DNA from: Glycomyces tritici
GTDB taxonomy: Bacteria > Actinomycetota > Actinomycetes > Mycobacteriales > Micromonosporaceae
DNA: 64,000 bases
Assembly (NCBI RefSeq): GCF_030403505.1
Contig: NZ_JAUEMJ010000012.1
Coordinates: 1-64,000 of the forward strand
Reading direction: 5' to 3'
Shown here in pieces: positions 8,797 through 16,971 of this stretch (positions are counted from its first letter, which is position 1; the number at the start of each line of letters is the position of its first letter). The translations under genes and the position numbers were made by a program. The notes beneath the pieces were generated by a model, which made no database searches, was not told the origin of the DNA, and saw nothing but the letters and a program-made list of their open reading frames with translations.

Positions 8797-9962
8797 AGCG
8801 CCGCATCCGACTCACGCTCCGGGCCCGCCTGACCCTCGTCTACGGCGGGCTGTTCCTCGCCGGCGGGGCGCTGCTCCTGGTCCTCACCTACAGCCTCGTC
8901 GAGCAGGGCATCCCCGATGAGGGGGCGATCATCCGCAGCTTCAACTCCTCCGGGGAGGAGGTCGCGCCGCCCGAGACCGAGGTGCTGACGGAGGACCAGC
9001 ACCTGCGGCTCATCGCCACGAACGAGGTGTGGGCCGAGGCGCTGGACGCGATCCGCAACCAAGGGCCGCTGGCGCTGCTGCTGGTAGGGCTCGGGACGAT
9101 CGCGATCGGCTGGCTCGTGGCGGGGCGGATGCTGCGGCCCCTGCAGCGGGTGACCGACACGGCGGCGCAGATCGCGGAGGCCCCGGCTGCGGACCGGGGC
9201 CTGCACCAGCGGATCAAGGTGAGCGGTCCGCGCGATGAGCTGCGGGAGCTCTCGGAGACGTTCAACCGGATGCTGGAGCGGCTCGACCAGTCCTTCGACG
9301 GGCAGCGTGCGTTCATCTCCAACGCCTCCCATGAGCTGCGGACGCCGCTGACGGTGACGCGGGCGCTGCTGGAGGTGGCGGTGCACCGGCAGGACGCGTC
9401 CGCGGAGGTGCGGCTGCTGGGCGAGACCCTGCTGGAGGTGAACGCGCGGCACGAGCGGCTCATCGAGGGCCTGCTGCTGCTCATGCGCTCGGACCGCGAG
9501 CTGGCCGAGCGGTCGTACGTGGACCTGTCGGACGTGGCCGAGTACGTGGTGGCGCAGACCCCGGCGGGCGGGGTCGCGGTGGCGACCCGCTGCGAGGAGG
9601 CGCCGACCATGGGCGAGCCGGTGCTGCTGGAGCGCCTGGCGCAGAACCTCGTGGAGAACGCGATCCGGTACAACGCGCCGGAGGGCGGATGGATGCGCGT
9701 GGCGACCCGCCGCGAGGGCGCCTTCGCGGTCCTGGAGGTCGTCAACGCGGGCCCGGTGGTGCCCGTGTTCGAGGTGGAGGGCCTGTTCGAGCCGTTCCGG
9801 CGCCTGGGCACCGAGCGGCTCGCCACGGCCTCCAAGGGGGCCGGGCTCGGCCTGTCCATCGTCAGGGCGGTCGCGAAGGCCCACGGCGGCGAGGTCACCG
9901 CGGCGGCCCGCGCCGAGGGGGGCTTGGCGGTCACGGTGCGGCTGCCTGCCGCGGGCGACTGA
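8793..9962 (+). CDS. Membrane sensor histidine kinase
   Basis: Partner kinase of the response regulator (389 residues). A first membrane segment at about residues 12-32 (LTLVYGGLFLAGGALLLVL) is followed by an extracytoplasmic loop of about 55 residues and a second segment near 90-110. HAMP comes next, then HisKA with the phospho-acceptor His in NASHELRTPLT, and HATPase_c with N-box LVENAIRYNAP and G-box KGAGLGLSIV. The short loop suggests sensing in or near the membrane. It is translationally coupled to the regulator (ATGA overlap), and a strong bidirectional terminator follows. Confidence 0.93.
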   Translation: MKRRIRLTLRARLTLVYGGLFLAGGALLLVLTYSLVEQGIPDEGAIIRSFNSSGEEVAPPETEVLTEDQHLRLIATNEVWAEALDAIRNQGPLALLLVGLGTIAIGWLVAGRMLRPLQRVTDTAAQIAEAPAADRGLHQRIKVSGPRDELRELSETFNRMLERLDQSFDGQRAFISNASHELRTPLTVTRALLEVAVHRQDASAEVRLLGETLLEVNARHERLIEGLLLLMRSDRELAERSYVDLSDVAEYVVAQTPAGGVAVATRCEEAPTMGEPVLLERLAQNLVENAIRYNAPEGGWMRVATRREGAFAVLEVVNAGPVVPVFEVEGLFEPFRRLGTERLATASKGAGLGLSIVRAVAKAHGGEVTAAARAEGGLAVTVRLPAAGD

Positions 9963-9976
9963 CCGGGGAAACGAGA

Positions 9977-10003
9977 AAAGACCCCGGGAAACCGGGGTCT
10001 TTC
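9977..10003. terminator. Bidirectional terminator (kinase gene / tRNA-Thr)
   Basis: Stem AAAGACCCCGG with GAAA loop and CCGGGGTCTTT. It has an A-run on one side and a T-run on the other, so it can end both the plus-strand kinase mRNA and the minus-strand SRP/tRNA-Thr transcript. Confidence 0.85.
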
Positions 10004-10006
10004 TGC

Positions 10007-10082
10007 TGGAGCCGCCTAACGGAATCGAACCGTTGACCTATTCATTACGAGTGAATCGCTCTACCGACTGAGCTAAGGCGGC
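10007..10082 (-). tRNA. tRNA-Thr (anticodon CGU)
   Basis: Complete cloverleaf on the minus strand. Acceptor GCCGCCT pairs with AGGCGGC, the D-arm reads TAGCTCAGTCGGTAGAGC, the anticodon loop is CTCGTAA (CGT), the T-arm carries GGTTCGATTCC, and CCA is encoded (10007-10009). It reads ACG codons. Its 5' end is only 3 nt from the 3' end of the SRP RNA on the same strand. Confidence 0.95.
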
Positions 10083-10085
10083 GGG

Positions 10086-10170
10086 GTCCCTCACGCACCC
10101 GACAGAGCCCGCTTATCCTTGCTGCCTTCCGGCCCTGGGGAGGTTCACAAGATGACGCCGCATGAGGGAC
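10086..10170 (-). ncRNA. ffs: Signal recognition particle RNA (small bacterial type)
   Basis: The minus strand folds into one long hairpin closed by GTCCCTCA/TGAGGGAC. It has the universal SRP apex region GGGCCGGAAGGCAGCAAGG, which contains the GGAA tetraloop that binds Ffh and the FtsY-contacting internal loop. At about 85 nt it is a compact 4.5S-like RNA. Directly after it, 3 nt away, comes tRNA-Thr and then a terminator, which suggests one precursor transcript processed by RNase P at the tRNA 5' end. Confidence 0.93.
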
Positions 10171-10178
10171 GGGCGAAA

Positions 10179-10184
10179 GTCTAC
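10179..10184 (-). promoter_or_regulatory. -10 box of the SRP RNA promoter
   Basis: TAGACT on the minus strand ends 8 nt before the first base of the SRP RNA stem. That is the spacing expected for transcription starting at or just before the mature 5' end. The -35 is weak (TTCGGT near 10202-10207). Confidence 0.5.
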
Positions 10185-10298
10185 CCCACGCCTCCGCCGC
10201 CACCGAACCGGGAGCGCCCCGACGGGGCCCGATGCAGCGCAGGTCACCTCGTTCAACCCGGTTGGAAGTCGCCGGAGGCATCCGGTAAGGTCTTCCGC

Positions 10299-10386
10299 GG
10301 AGGATTCGCATAGTGGCCTAGTGCGCACGCTTGGAAAGCGTGTTGGGTTAACGCCCTCAGGGGTTCGAATCCCCTATCCTCCGCCA
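10299..10386 (+). tRNA. tRNA-Ser (anticodon GGA)
   Basis: Class II tRNA with a long variable arm. Acceptor GGAGGAT pairs with ATCCTCC, the anticodon loop CTTGGAA carries GGA, the variable arm is formed around TTGGGTTAACGCCCTC, the T-loop is GGTTCGAATCC, and CCA is encoded. It reads TCC and TCT codons. It is divergent from the SRP RNA and ends before a strong terminator. Confidence 0.95.
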
Positions 10387-10401
10387 GTGGCGAGAAGAGA
10401 G

Positions 10402-10429
10402 AAGCCGGAGCAGCCGCTCCGGCTTTTTT
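10402..10429 (+). terminator. Rho-independent terminator of tRNA-Ser
   Basis: Stem AAGCCGGAGC / GCTCCGGCTT, 4-nt loop, followed by a T-run. Confidence 0.9.
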
Positions 10430-10557
10430 CATGCCCTCCGCGCGCCCGGGCCACGGGTGCTCCGGACGCCGTCGGGCACCGAACCGGCTCGACCCGGACG
10501 CGGCGCCGAGTACGCCTGCCCGGCCGCCGCCGGCTCGCGGCGGCACGGCACGACGAA

Positions 10558-10583
10558 GGGGCGGGACCTCGCGGTCCCGCCCC
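10558..10583 (-). terminator. Hairpin downstream of clpC
   Basis: Perfect stem GGGGCGGGACC / GGTCCCGCCCC with loop TCGC, 25 bp after the clpC stop. There is no T-run on the minus strand. Confidence 0.6.
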
Positions 10584-10607
10584 TGTTCGCTCGATCGGCC
10601 TCCGCGG

Positions 10608-13223
10608 TTAAGCGGCGCCGCCCTGGCCCACCTGGCCGCCGCGCGGCCCGGCTCCCGGGCTCTTCGGCGGCATCGTGCCGGTACCGGCTCCCGGGCTCTT
10701 GGGAGCCCGCTCGCCGGCCAGCTCGGCCGGAGGCGTGTCCGGGACGCTCGCGGGCTTGTCGGCGCCCCTGAACGTCAGGTTCGTCTTCTCGACGTCCTTC
10801 GGGTCGCCGTCGACGTCCACGATCACGATCTGACCGGGGGTGAACTCGTTGAAGAGGATCTTCTCCGAGAGCGTGTCCTCGATCTCGCGCTGGATCGTGC
10901 GGCGCAGCGGCCGCGCACCCATGACCGGGTCGTAGCCCTTGTGCCCCAGGTACAGCTTCGCGGCGTCCGTCAGCTCCAGGGCCATGTCGCGGTTCGCGAG
11001 CTGGTCCTCGATGCGCTTGACCATGAGGTCGACGATCGCGACGATCGCGTCCTGCGAGTGCTTCGGGAACACGATCGTGTCGTCGATGCGGTTCAGGAAC
11101 TCGGGGCGGAAGTGGTTCTTCAGCTCCTCCGAGACCTTCTCCTTCATCCGGTCGTAGTCGCCGCCCTCGGACGCGTCCGACTGGAAGCCCAGCGAGACGG
11201 CCTTGCCGACGTCCTTCGTGCCGAGGTTGGTGGTCAGGATGATCACCGTGTTCTTGAAGTCCACGATGCGGCCCTGGCCGTCGGTCAGGCGACCGTCCTC
11301 CAGGATCTGCAGGAGCGTGTTGAACACGTCCGGGTGGGCCTTCTCGATCTCGTCGAACAGGACCACCGAGAACGGCTTGCGGCGCACCTTCTCGGTGAGC
11401 TGCCCGCCCTCGTCGTACCCGACGTACCCGGGAGGCGCACCGACCAGGCGCGACACCGTGTACCGGTCGTGGAACTCGGACATGTCGAGCTGGATCAGCG
11501 AGTCCTCGGAGCCGAACAGGAACTCCGCGAGCGCCTTCGCCAGCTCGGTCTTACCCACACCGGACGGGCCGGCGAAGATGAACGAACCGGACGGGCGCTT
11601 GGGGTCCTTGAGCCCGGCGCGGGTACGGCGGATCGCCTTCGAGACGGCCTTGACGGCGTCCTCCTGGCCGATGATCCGCTTGTGGATCTCCTCCTCCATC
11701 TTCAGCAGACGGGAGGTCTCCTCCTCGGTGAGCTTGTAGACCGGGATGCCGGTCCAGTTCGCGAGGACCTCGGAGATCATCTCCTCGTCGACCTCGGTGA
11801 CCTGGTCGAGGTCGCCGGCCTTCCACTCCTGCTCGCGCTTGGCGCGCTTCTCGTGGAGGCGCTTCTCGGTGTCGCGCAGGCGCGCGGCGGCCTCGAAGTC
11901 CTGGGCGTCGATCGCCGACTCCTTCTGGCGGCGCGTCTCCGCGATCTCCTCGTCGATCTCGCGGAGGTCCGGCGGTGCGGTCATCCGGCGGATGCGCATT
12001 CTCGCGCCCGCCTCGTCGATGAGGTCGATGGCCTTGTCGGGCAGGAACCGGTCCGAGATGTACCGGTCCGCGAGCGTCGCGGCCTGCACCAGGGCGCCGT
12101 CCGTGATGGACACGCGGTGGTGGGCCTCGTAGCGGTCCCGCAGGCCCTTGAGGATCTCGATGGTGTGCGCCAACGACGGCTCGGCCACCTGGATCGGCTG
12201 GAAGCGTCGTTCCAGGGCGGCGTCCTTCTCGAGGTACTTGCGGTACTCGTCGAGCGTGGTCGCGCCGATGGTCTGCAGCTCGCCGCGGGCCAGCATGGGC
12301 TTGAGGATCGAGGCCGCGTCGATCGCGCCCTCGGCGGCCCCCGCACCGACGAGCGTGTGGATCTCGTCGATGAACAGGATGATGTCGCCGCGGGTCTTGA
12401 TCTCCTTGAGGACCTTCTTCAGCCGCTCTTCGAAGTCGCCGCGGTAGCGCGAACCGGCCACCAGGGCGCCCAGGTCGAGCGTGTACAGCTGCTTGTCCTT
12501 GAGGGTCTCGGGGACCTCGCCCTTGGTGATCGCCTGCGCGAGGCCCTCGACGGCGGCGGTCTTGCCGACGCCGGGCTCGCCGATGAGCACCGGGTTGTTC
12601 TTGGTGCGGCGGGAGAGGACCTGCATGACGCGCTCGATCTCGCGCTGGCGCCCGATCACGGGGTCGAGCTTGCCGTCGCGGGCGGCCTGCGTGAGGTTGC
12701 GGCCGAACTGGTCGAGCACGAGCGAACCGGACTGCTGCGCCTCCTGGGAGGTGCCGCCGGCCGTGGCGCCCGCGGGCTCCTTGCCCTGGTAGCCGGACAG
12801 GAGCTGGAGCACCTGCTGGCGGACGCGGTTGAGGTCCGCGCCGAGCTTGATGAGGACCTGGGCGGCGACGCCCTCGCCCTCGCGGATCAGGCCGAGCAGG
12901 ATGTGCTCGGTCCCGATGTAGTTGTGGCCCAGCTGCAGCGCTTCGCGCAGGCTCAGCTCGAGCACCTTCTTCGCCCGCGGGGTGAAGGGGATGTGCCCGG
13001 ACGGGGCCTGCTGGCCCTGGCCGATGATCTCCTCGACCTGCTGGCGGACGCCTTCCAAGGAAATGCCCAGGCTCTCCAGGGCCTTCGCCGCCACGCCCTC
13101 GCCCTCGTGGATGAGGCCGAGCAGGATGTGTTCCGTGCCGATGTAGTTGTGGTTGAGCATCCTGGCTTCTTCTTGAGCCAAGACGACCACGCGTCGGGCA
13201 CGGTCCGTAAACCGTTCAAACAT
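10608..13223 (-). CDS. clpC: ATP-dependent Clp protease ATP-binding subunit ClpC
   Basis: Hexameric Hsp100 unfoldase that feeds proteins to ClpP. The 871-residue protein has every expected part: two Clp_N repeats (residues 1-145, with the repeated [13 protein letters not shown]), AAA-1 with Walker [10 protein letters not shown] and Walker [10 protein letters not shown], a UVR/middle domain near 430-470, and AAA-2 with Walker [10 protein letters not shown] and the [14 protein letters not shown] pore loop. A Pro/Gly-rich tail ends the chain. It sits next to lsr2 and lysS as in mycobacteria. Two matches to the actinobacterial ClgR operator lie upstream (13379-13392 and 13547-13560), suggesting ClgR activation during protein stress. 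It is the last gene of the cluster and is followed by a hairpin. Confidence 0.97.
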   Translation of the reverse strand: MFERFTDRARRVVVLAQEEARMLNHNYIGTEHILLGLIHEGEGVAAKALESLGISLEGVRQQVEEIIGQGQQAPSGHIPFTPRAKKVLELSLREALQLGHNYIGTEHILLGLIREGEGVAAQVLIKLGADLNRVRQQVLQLLSGYQGKEPAGATAGGTSQEAQQSGSLVLDQFGRNLTQAARDGKLDPVIGRQREIERVMQVLSRRTKNNPVLIGEPGVGKTAAVEGLAQAITKGEVPETLKDKQLYTLDLGALVAGSRYRGDFEERLKKVLKEIKTRGDIILFIDEIHTLVGAGAAEGAIDAASILKPMLARGELQTIGATTLDEYRKYLEKDAALERRFQPIQVAEPSLAHTIEILKGLRDRYEAHHRVSITDGALVQAATLADRYISDRFLPDKAIDLIDEAGARMRIRRMTAPPDLREIDEEIAETRRQKESAIDAQDFEAAARLRDTEKRLHEKRAKREQEWKAGDLDQVTEVDEEMISEVLANWTGIPVYKLTEEETSRLLKMEEEIHKRIIGQEDAVKAVSKAIRRTRAGLKDPKRPSGSFIFAGPSGVGKTELAKALAEFLFGSEDSLIQLDMSEFHDRYTVSRLVGAPPGYVGYDEGGQLTEKVRRKPFSVVLFDEIEKAHPDVFNTLLQILEDGRLTDGQGRIVDFKNTVIILTTNLGTKDVGKAVSLGFQSDASEGGDYDRMKEKVSEELKNHFRPEFLNRIDDTIVFPKHSQDAIVAIVDLMVKRIEDQLANRDMALELTDAAKLYLGHKGYDPVMGARPLRRTIQREIEDTLSEKILFNEFTPGQIVIVDVDGDPKDVEKTNLTFRGADKPASVPDTPPAELAGERAPKSPGAGTGTMPPKSPGAGPRGGQVGQGGAA

Positions 13224-13378
13224 GCGCTTCTGCTCCTCGCGTCCGCCGCTACTTGTCGTCGTTACTGGTCGTGGCTTGCAAAACCCTGTGGGTACACCTT
13301 ATCTCCCGGGTCCGCGGACGACGGGTGCCACGTGGGTGACAACAAGCGTGCCTCTTCGACCATTCCCGGTGATAACAG

Positions 13379-13392
13379 GTTCGCTGTGAGCG
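13379..13392 (+). promoter_or_regulatory. ClgR-like operator, proximal to clpC
   Basis: GTTCGC-TGTGA-GCG matches the GTTCGC-N5-GCG pattern reported, as I recall, for ClgR in Streptomyces. It lies about 156 bp upstream of the clpC start. Confidence 0.55.
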
Positions 13393-13546
13393 CAATACCC
13401 GTCCCGCGTCGCGGCAATCCAATGGTGCCCGACGGGTGTGACAGCCCGGCCGACTCCGCCGTCCCGAAGAACGGAACGGCACGGCCGTTCTCGGCCTCTG
13501 TTCGCAGCGTGCCCGCTATGGCGATGACGGCCCGCATCCTCATTTT

Positions 13547-13560
13547 GTTCGCTGCGCGCG
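13547..13560 (+). promoter_or_regulatory. ClgR-like operator, distal
   Basis: GTTCGC-TGCGC-GCG, a second match to the same pattern, lies 58 bp downstream of the lsr2 stop and about 324 bp upstream of clpC. It extends into a longer palindrome, TTCGC-N5-GCGAA. Confidence 0.5.
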
Positions 13561-13617
13561 AAAATACCCGCTCCCCGGGAGAGAGCGGGCATGGAAGTCG
13601 GTTCGCCGGGTGCCTGA

Positions 13618-13974
13618 CTAGTTGTGCGCGGCGTTGTATTCCTCGACGATGGCCTGCGGGATGCGCCCGCGGGGAGAGACGCGCTTGCCGCTGCGCTCGG
13701 CCCACTCGCGGATGGCCTTGTTCTGCTCGCGGTCCACAGTCTGGCGACGCGGGGCGACGGCGCCGCGGACCGGGCCGCGGGGGGCGCCCAGGCTGTAACG
13801 GCCGAGTCGGGTGCCGGCCTCCTGGAACTTCTCCAAGGCATCGCGCAGTTCCTTGGCATGTCCCGCCGAGAGGTCGATCTCGTAGGCCTGCCCGTCGATA
13901 GCGAATTTGACGGTCTCCTCAGCCTTGCTGCCGTCGATATCGTCGATCAGGATGACCTGTGTCTTCTTCGCCAT
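13618..13974 (-). CDS. lsr2: Nucleoid-associated protein Lsr2
   Basis: H-NS-like xenogeneic silencer that bridges AT-rich DNA. The 118 residues match the family: N-terminal oligomerisation domain (MAKKTQVILIDDIDGSKAEE and the beta strands after it), a basic hinge (about residues 65-80), and a C-terminal DNA-binding domain ending IREWAERSGKRVSPRGRIPQ. The Lsr2 minor-groove AT-hook-like RGR is present as SPRGRIP. The gene lies between lysS and clpC, the conserved mycobacterial order. The 243-bp gap to lysS shows no clear terminator, so partial read-through from lysS is possible. Confidence 0.97.
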   Translation of the reverse strand: MAKKTQVILIDDIDGSKAEETVKFAIDGQAYEIDLSAGHAKELRDALEKFQEAGTRLGRYSLGAPRGPVRGAVAPRRQTVDREQNKAIREWAERSGKRVSPRGRIPQAIVEEYNAAHN

Positions 13975-14222
13975 GGCAAATTCCTCTCGAACTGTAGCGA
14001 CTACCGCTGCCGGGACAACCGTCTTGCTAGTGCCAGAGCATATACGAGTCCATTAGCGAAGGGAAAGAGGGTGGCCGCATCTATTTGTGAATGCGCCGCT
14101 ACCGTCCAGGCCACGAGGCGACTTGAATGCGTCCAAGTCTCCCGGGTCCGGGCGAAAAGGGACCGCGCCCGAAGATCGCCCCTTGAATAAGGCGGCCTTC
14201 CGGCGCGGTTCCTTTGGCTTTG

Positions 14223-15728
14223 CTATTCGGGTTTCACCAGCGGGAAGAGGATGGTCTCTCGGATACCGAGTCCGGTGAGCGCCATAAGCAACCGGTCGAT
14301 TCCCATGCCCATCCCGCACAGCGGCGGGAGGCCGTACTCCATCGCGCGCAGGAAGTCCTCGTCGACGCCCATCGCCTCGTCGTCGCCCTTCGCGGCCAGT
14401 CTGGCCTGCGCCTCCAGGCGCTCGCGCTGGATCACCGGGTCGATGAGCTCCGAATAGCCGGTGGCGAGTTCGAAGCCCCGGACGTACAGGTCCCATTTCT
14501 CGGTGAGCCCGGGAGTGGTGCGGTGACCGCGCGTGAGCGGCGAGGTCTCCTCGGGGTAGTCGAAGACGAAGGTCGGTGCCGTGATGTGGTCGGAGACCAG
14601 CAGCTCGAACAATTCCTCCGCGAGTTTCCCGGCTCCCCACTTGGGGTCGACCGCGAGTTCGACTTTCTCCGCGTAAACGCGCAGCGTCTCCAGCGGCGTG
14701 TCGACGGTCACGGTTTCTCCGAGTGCTTCGGAAAGGGACCCGAAGAGGGTGATCTCGGCCCACTCGCCGCCGAGATCGAACTCGGAGCCGTCCGCGAGAG
14801 CCACCGTCTCGGAGCCGAACACCGAGCGCGCCGCGCCTTGAATGAGCGACTTGGTGAGCCCGGCGATCGTGCGGTAGTCGCCGTAGGCCTGATAGGCCTC
14901 CAGCATCGCGAACTCCGGCGAATGCGACGAGTCGGCGCCCTCGTTGCGGAAGTTCCGGTTGATCTCGAATACGCGGTCGATACCGCCGACGACGCACCTT
15001 TTCAGATAGAGCTCGGGGGCGATGCGCATGTACAGGTCCATGTCGTACGCGTTCATGTGCGTCACGAACGGCCGCGCGGTCGCCCCGCCCGGCTGCACCT
15101 GCATCATCGGCGTCTCGACCTCGACGAAGTCGCGGTCGTCGAGCTGCGAACGCAGCGAGCGCACGACCTTCGCCCGGTTGCGGGCGTTCGCGCGGGCCTC
15201 GGGCCGGACGATGAGGTCGACGTACCGCTGGCGCACGCGGGTCTCTTCGGCGAGCGGCTTGTGGGCCACCGGCAGCGGGCGCAGGGCCTTGCCGGTGATC
15301 TCGAAGGAGTCGGCCATGACCGACAGCTCGCCGCGCTTGGAGGTGACGACCTCGCCGGTGACGCCGATGTGGTCGCCGATGTCGGCCAGGCGCTTCCAGT
15401 CGGCGAGGCGCTCCTCGCCGATCTTGCCCTGGGAGAGCATCACCTGGAACTCGGTGCCGTCGCCGTCGCGCAGGCGCGCGAAGCAGAGCTTCCCGGCCGT
15501 GCGGACGAAGATCACCCGTCCGGTGGTGCCCACGGTGACGCCCGAGGACTCGCCGTCGGCGAGGCCCGCGAACTGCTCGCGCAGCTCGGCCAGCGTGTGG
15601 GTGCGCGGGTAGCCGAGCGCGTAGGGCTCCTTGCCTTCCGCGAGGAGGGCGGCGCGCTTGTCGCGCCGGATCTGCATCTGCTCGGGAAGGTCGTCGCCGC
15701 TGTCGGTGTTCTGCTCGTGCTCGGTCAC
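14223..15728 (-). CDS. lysS: Lysyl-tRNA synthetase, class II
   Basis: Charges tRNA-Lys in the cytoplasm. The 501 residues contain the N-terminal OB-fold anticodon-binding domain (about 60-170, including [18 protein letters not shown]) and the class II catalytic core. Motif 2 is [20 protein letters not shown] and motif 3 is [13 protein letters not shown] near the C-terminus. The GTG start is supported by a -10 box (TACCCT) ending 7 nt upstream, the leaderless arrangement seen for many genes here. It leads the lysS-lsr2-clpC cluster. Confidence 0.97.
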   Translation of the reverse strand: MTEHEQNTDSGDDLPEQMQIRRDKRAALLAEGKEPYALGYPRTHTLAELREQFAGLADGESSGVTVGTTGRVIFVRTAGKLCFARLRDGDGTEFQVMLSQGKIGEERLADWKRLADIGDHIGVTGEVVTSKRGELSVMADSFEITGKALRPLPVAHKPLAEETRVRQRYVDLIVRPEARANARNRAKVVRSLRSQLDDRDFVEVETPMMQVQPGGATARPFVTHMNAYDMDLYMRIAPELYLKRCVVGGIDRVFEINRNFRNEGADSSHSPEFAMLEAYQAYGDYRTIAGLTKSLIQGAARSVFGSETVALADGSEFDLGGEWAEITLFGSLSEALGETVTVDTPLETLRVYAEKVELAVDPKWGAGKLAEELFELLVSDHITAPTFVFDYPEETSPLTRGHRTTPGLTEKWDLYVRGFELATGYSELIDPVIQRERLEAQARLAAKGDDEAMGVDEDFLRAMEYGLPPLCGMGMGIDRLLMALTGLGIRETILFPLVKPE

Positions 15729-15735
15729 GTCTTAC

Positions 15736-15741
15736 AGGGTA
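15736..15741 (-). promoter_or_regulatory. -10 box for leaderless lysS mRNA
   Basis: TACCCT on the minus strand, 7 nt before the GTG start. No Shine-Dalgarno lies between them. Confidence 0.5.
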
Positions 15742-16010
15742 AATGCCGCTCCTGCGCGGCGGCATGCGAGTTTCCCCCCGTCGCGCCGTGTCACACCGCC
15801 TCCGCGTCGCGGAGCGGGGCGGAACGGGGTGATGCGGCTATAGGGCAAGCCCCTTCCCACCCGCATCCACCTCCGACCAACCGAAGAAATGCGACGACTC
15901 TCCCACACGGGTCCGACATGCCCCCGAACGCGAACTTCGTTCGCGCCCCTTCGCGACCGGTGGGCGCCCGCTGGTCTGCCGCGATCGCCGCTCCGTCGCG
16001 CGGTCCGCCC
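15742..16010. other. Intergenic stretch without a recognised gene
   Basis: About 270 bp between lysS and the repeats behind amrB. I saw no convincing coding frame, RNA gene or terminator. Confidence 0.5.
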
Positions 16011-16152
16011 GGGACCGGCCGCTCGGGTGAGTCGCCCAGTCGCCCAGGGCCCGGCGCTCAGGCGTGCCGACTAGTCGGCCAGGGACCCGCCGCTCAGCCG
16101 TGTCACCAGATCGGCCATGACGCGCCGCTCAGGCGTGTCGCCTAGTCGGCCA
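16011..16152 (-). repeat. Four degenerate 35-36-bp tandem units across the amrB stop codon
   Basis: On the minus strand four units begin TGGCCGACTAG-like and contain a GAGCGGCG-like core: 16118-16152, 16082-16117, 16047-16081 and 16011-16046. The first holds the last codons and stop of amrB (LAD-stop). Similarity falls with distance, so this looks like old slippage duplication of the gene's 3' end. Confidence 0.7.
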
Positions 16153-16948
16153 GGATCGGCCGTTCGATCGCGAACGCCGGGTAGCCGACGACGCGGTCGG
16201 GCCGGCCCACCGTGTCCGCCGACGTGGCGAGCGCGAGCTGGCGCGGGCGGCGGCCGGTGGCGTCGGCCCACGCGAGCGTGGCGCGCAGCGCGAAGACGCC
16301 GCACGCGTGGTGCGGGGCGATCTCGCGCGGGCGCAGGCTCCGGATGGCCTCGGCGGTCGCGGCGTCGATCCGCTCGGCGGTCGCCTGGTCGTGGAAGTGC
16401 GACAGGTCCGTGGAGCAGATGATGACCGAGTCCTCCCCGGCCTCCTCGCGGAGCGCACTGATGAGCCGCGCGCCGTCCGGGGACTGGCCCATGCCGAAGG
16501 CGACGGGCGTGATCTCGATGTCGGGCCCCAACGCCACCTGCAGGAACGGCAGCTGGACCTCCAGCGAGTGCTCGGCCTCGTGCGGGAGGCGCGAGGAGCC
16601 GACGACGCCCGTGGCGGCCACGTTGACCTCCCCGAGCGGGGTCTCCCAGCGCGCGTAGGGCGCGGCGGCGTGCCCGCGGAGCGGGTAGTGGTGGGAGGGG
16701 CCGACGAGGACCACGCGCTTGACGCGGCCGCGGTGGGCGGCGAGTCGGGCGTAGACCTCGGCGGCGACGGGCCCGGAGTAGCGGTGGCCGGCGTGCGGGG
16801 CGATGTAGGCGGCGGCGAGCGGTTCGCTCACCGGTCCGGCGGCGTCGATGAGCCGCTCGATGTCGGCGCGGAGCAGCCCGGGGTCGGCCGGGTAGAAGCG
16901 TCCGGCGACGGCAGCGGGCCGTACGGTGTCTGATTTGATCGAAGGCAT
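16142..16948 (-). CDS. amrB: AmmeMemoRadiSam system protein B (MEMO1 family)
   Basis: MEMO-like protein of the dioxygenase/LigB fold that partners a radical SAM enzyme. The start is placed at the ATG at 16948 (MPSIKSDTVRPAAVAGRFYP), with GGAAG 8 nt upstream; a longer open frame upstream overlaps amrS and is not needed. The protein is then 268 residues, the normal MEMO length. Metal/active-site-like residues are in place: PHAGHRYSG, GPSHHYPL, STDLSHFHD and ACGVFAL. It lies 23 nt downstream of amrS on the same strand, and the pair forms an operon. The third usual partner (AMMECR1/AmrA) is not in the window. The biochemical role is not settled for bacteria. Confidence 0.9.
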   Translation of the reverse strand: MPSIKSDTVRPAAVAGRFYPADPGLLRADIERLIDAAGPVSEPLAAAYIAPHAGHRYSGPVAAEVYARLAAHRGRVKRVVLVGPSHHYPLRGHAAAPYARWETPLGEVNVAATGVVGSSRLPHEAEHSLEVQLPFLQVALGPDIEITPVAFGMGQSPDGARLISALREEAGEDSVIICSTDLSHFHDQATAERIDAATAEAIRSLRPREIAPHHACGVFALRATLAWADATGRRPRQLALATSADTVGRPDRVVGYPAFAIERPILAD

Positions 16949-16971
16949 CGCAGGTCTTCCGGTGGTGGTTC

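Noticed and set aside
10431..13901. A 1,156-codon open frame on the plus strand opposite clpC
   Set aside because: It is the antisense shadow of clpC in GC-rich DNA. Its composition is Arg/Leu/Val/Asp-repetitive with no recognisable domain, while clpC is unmistakable.
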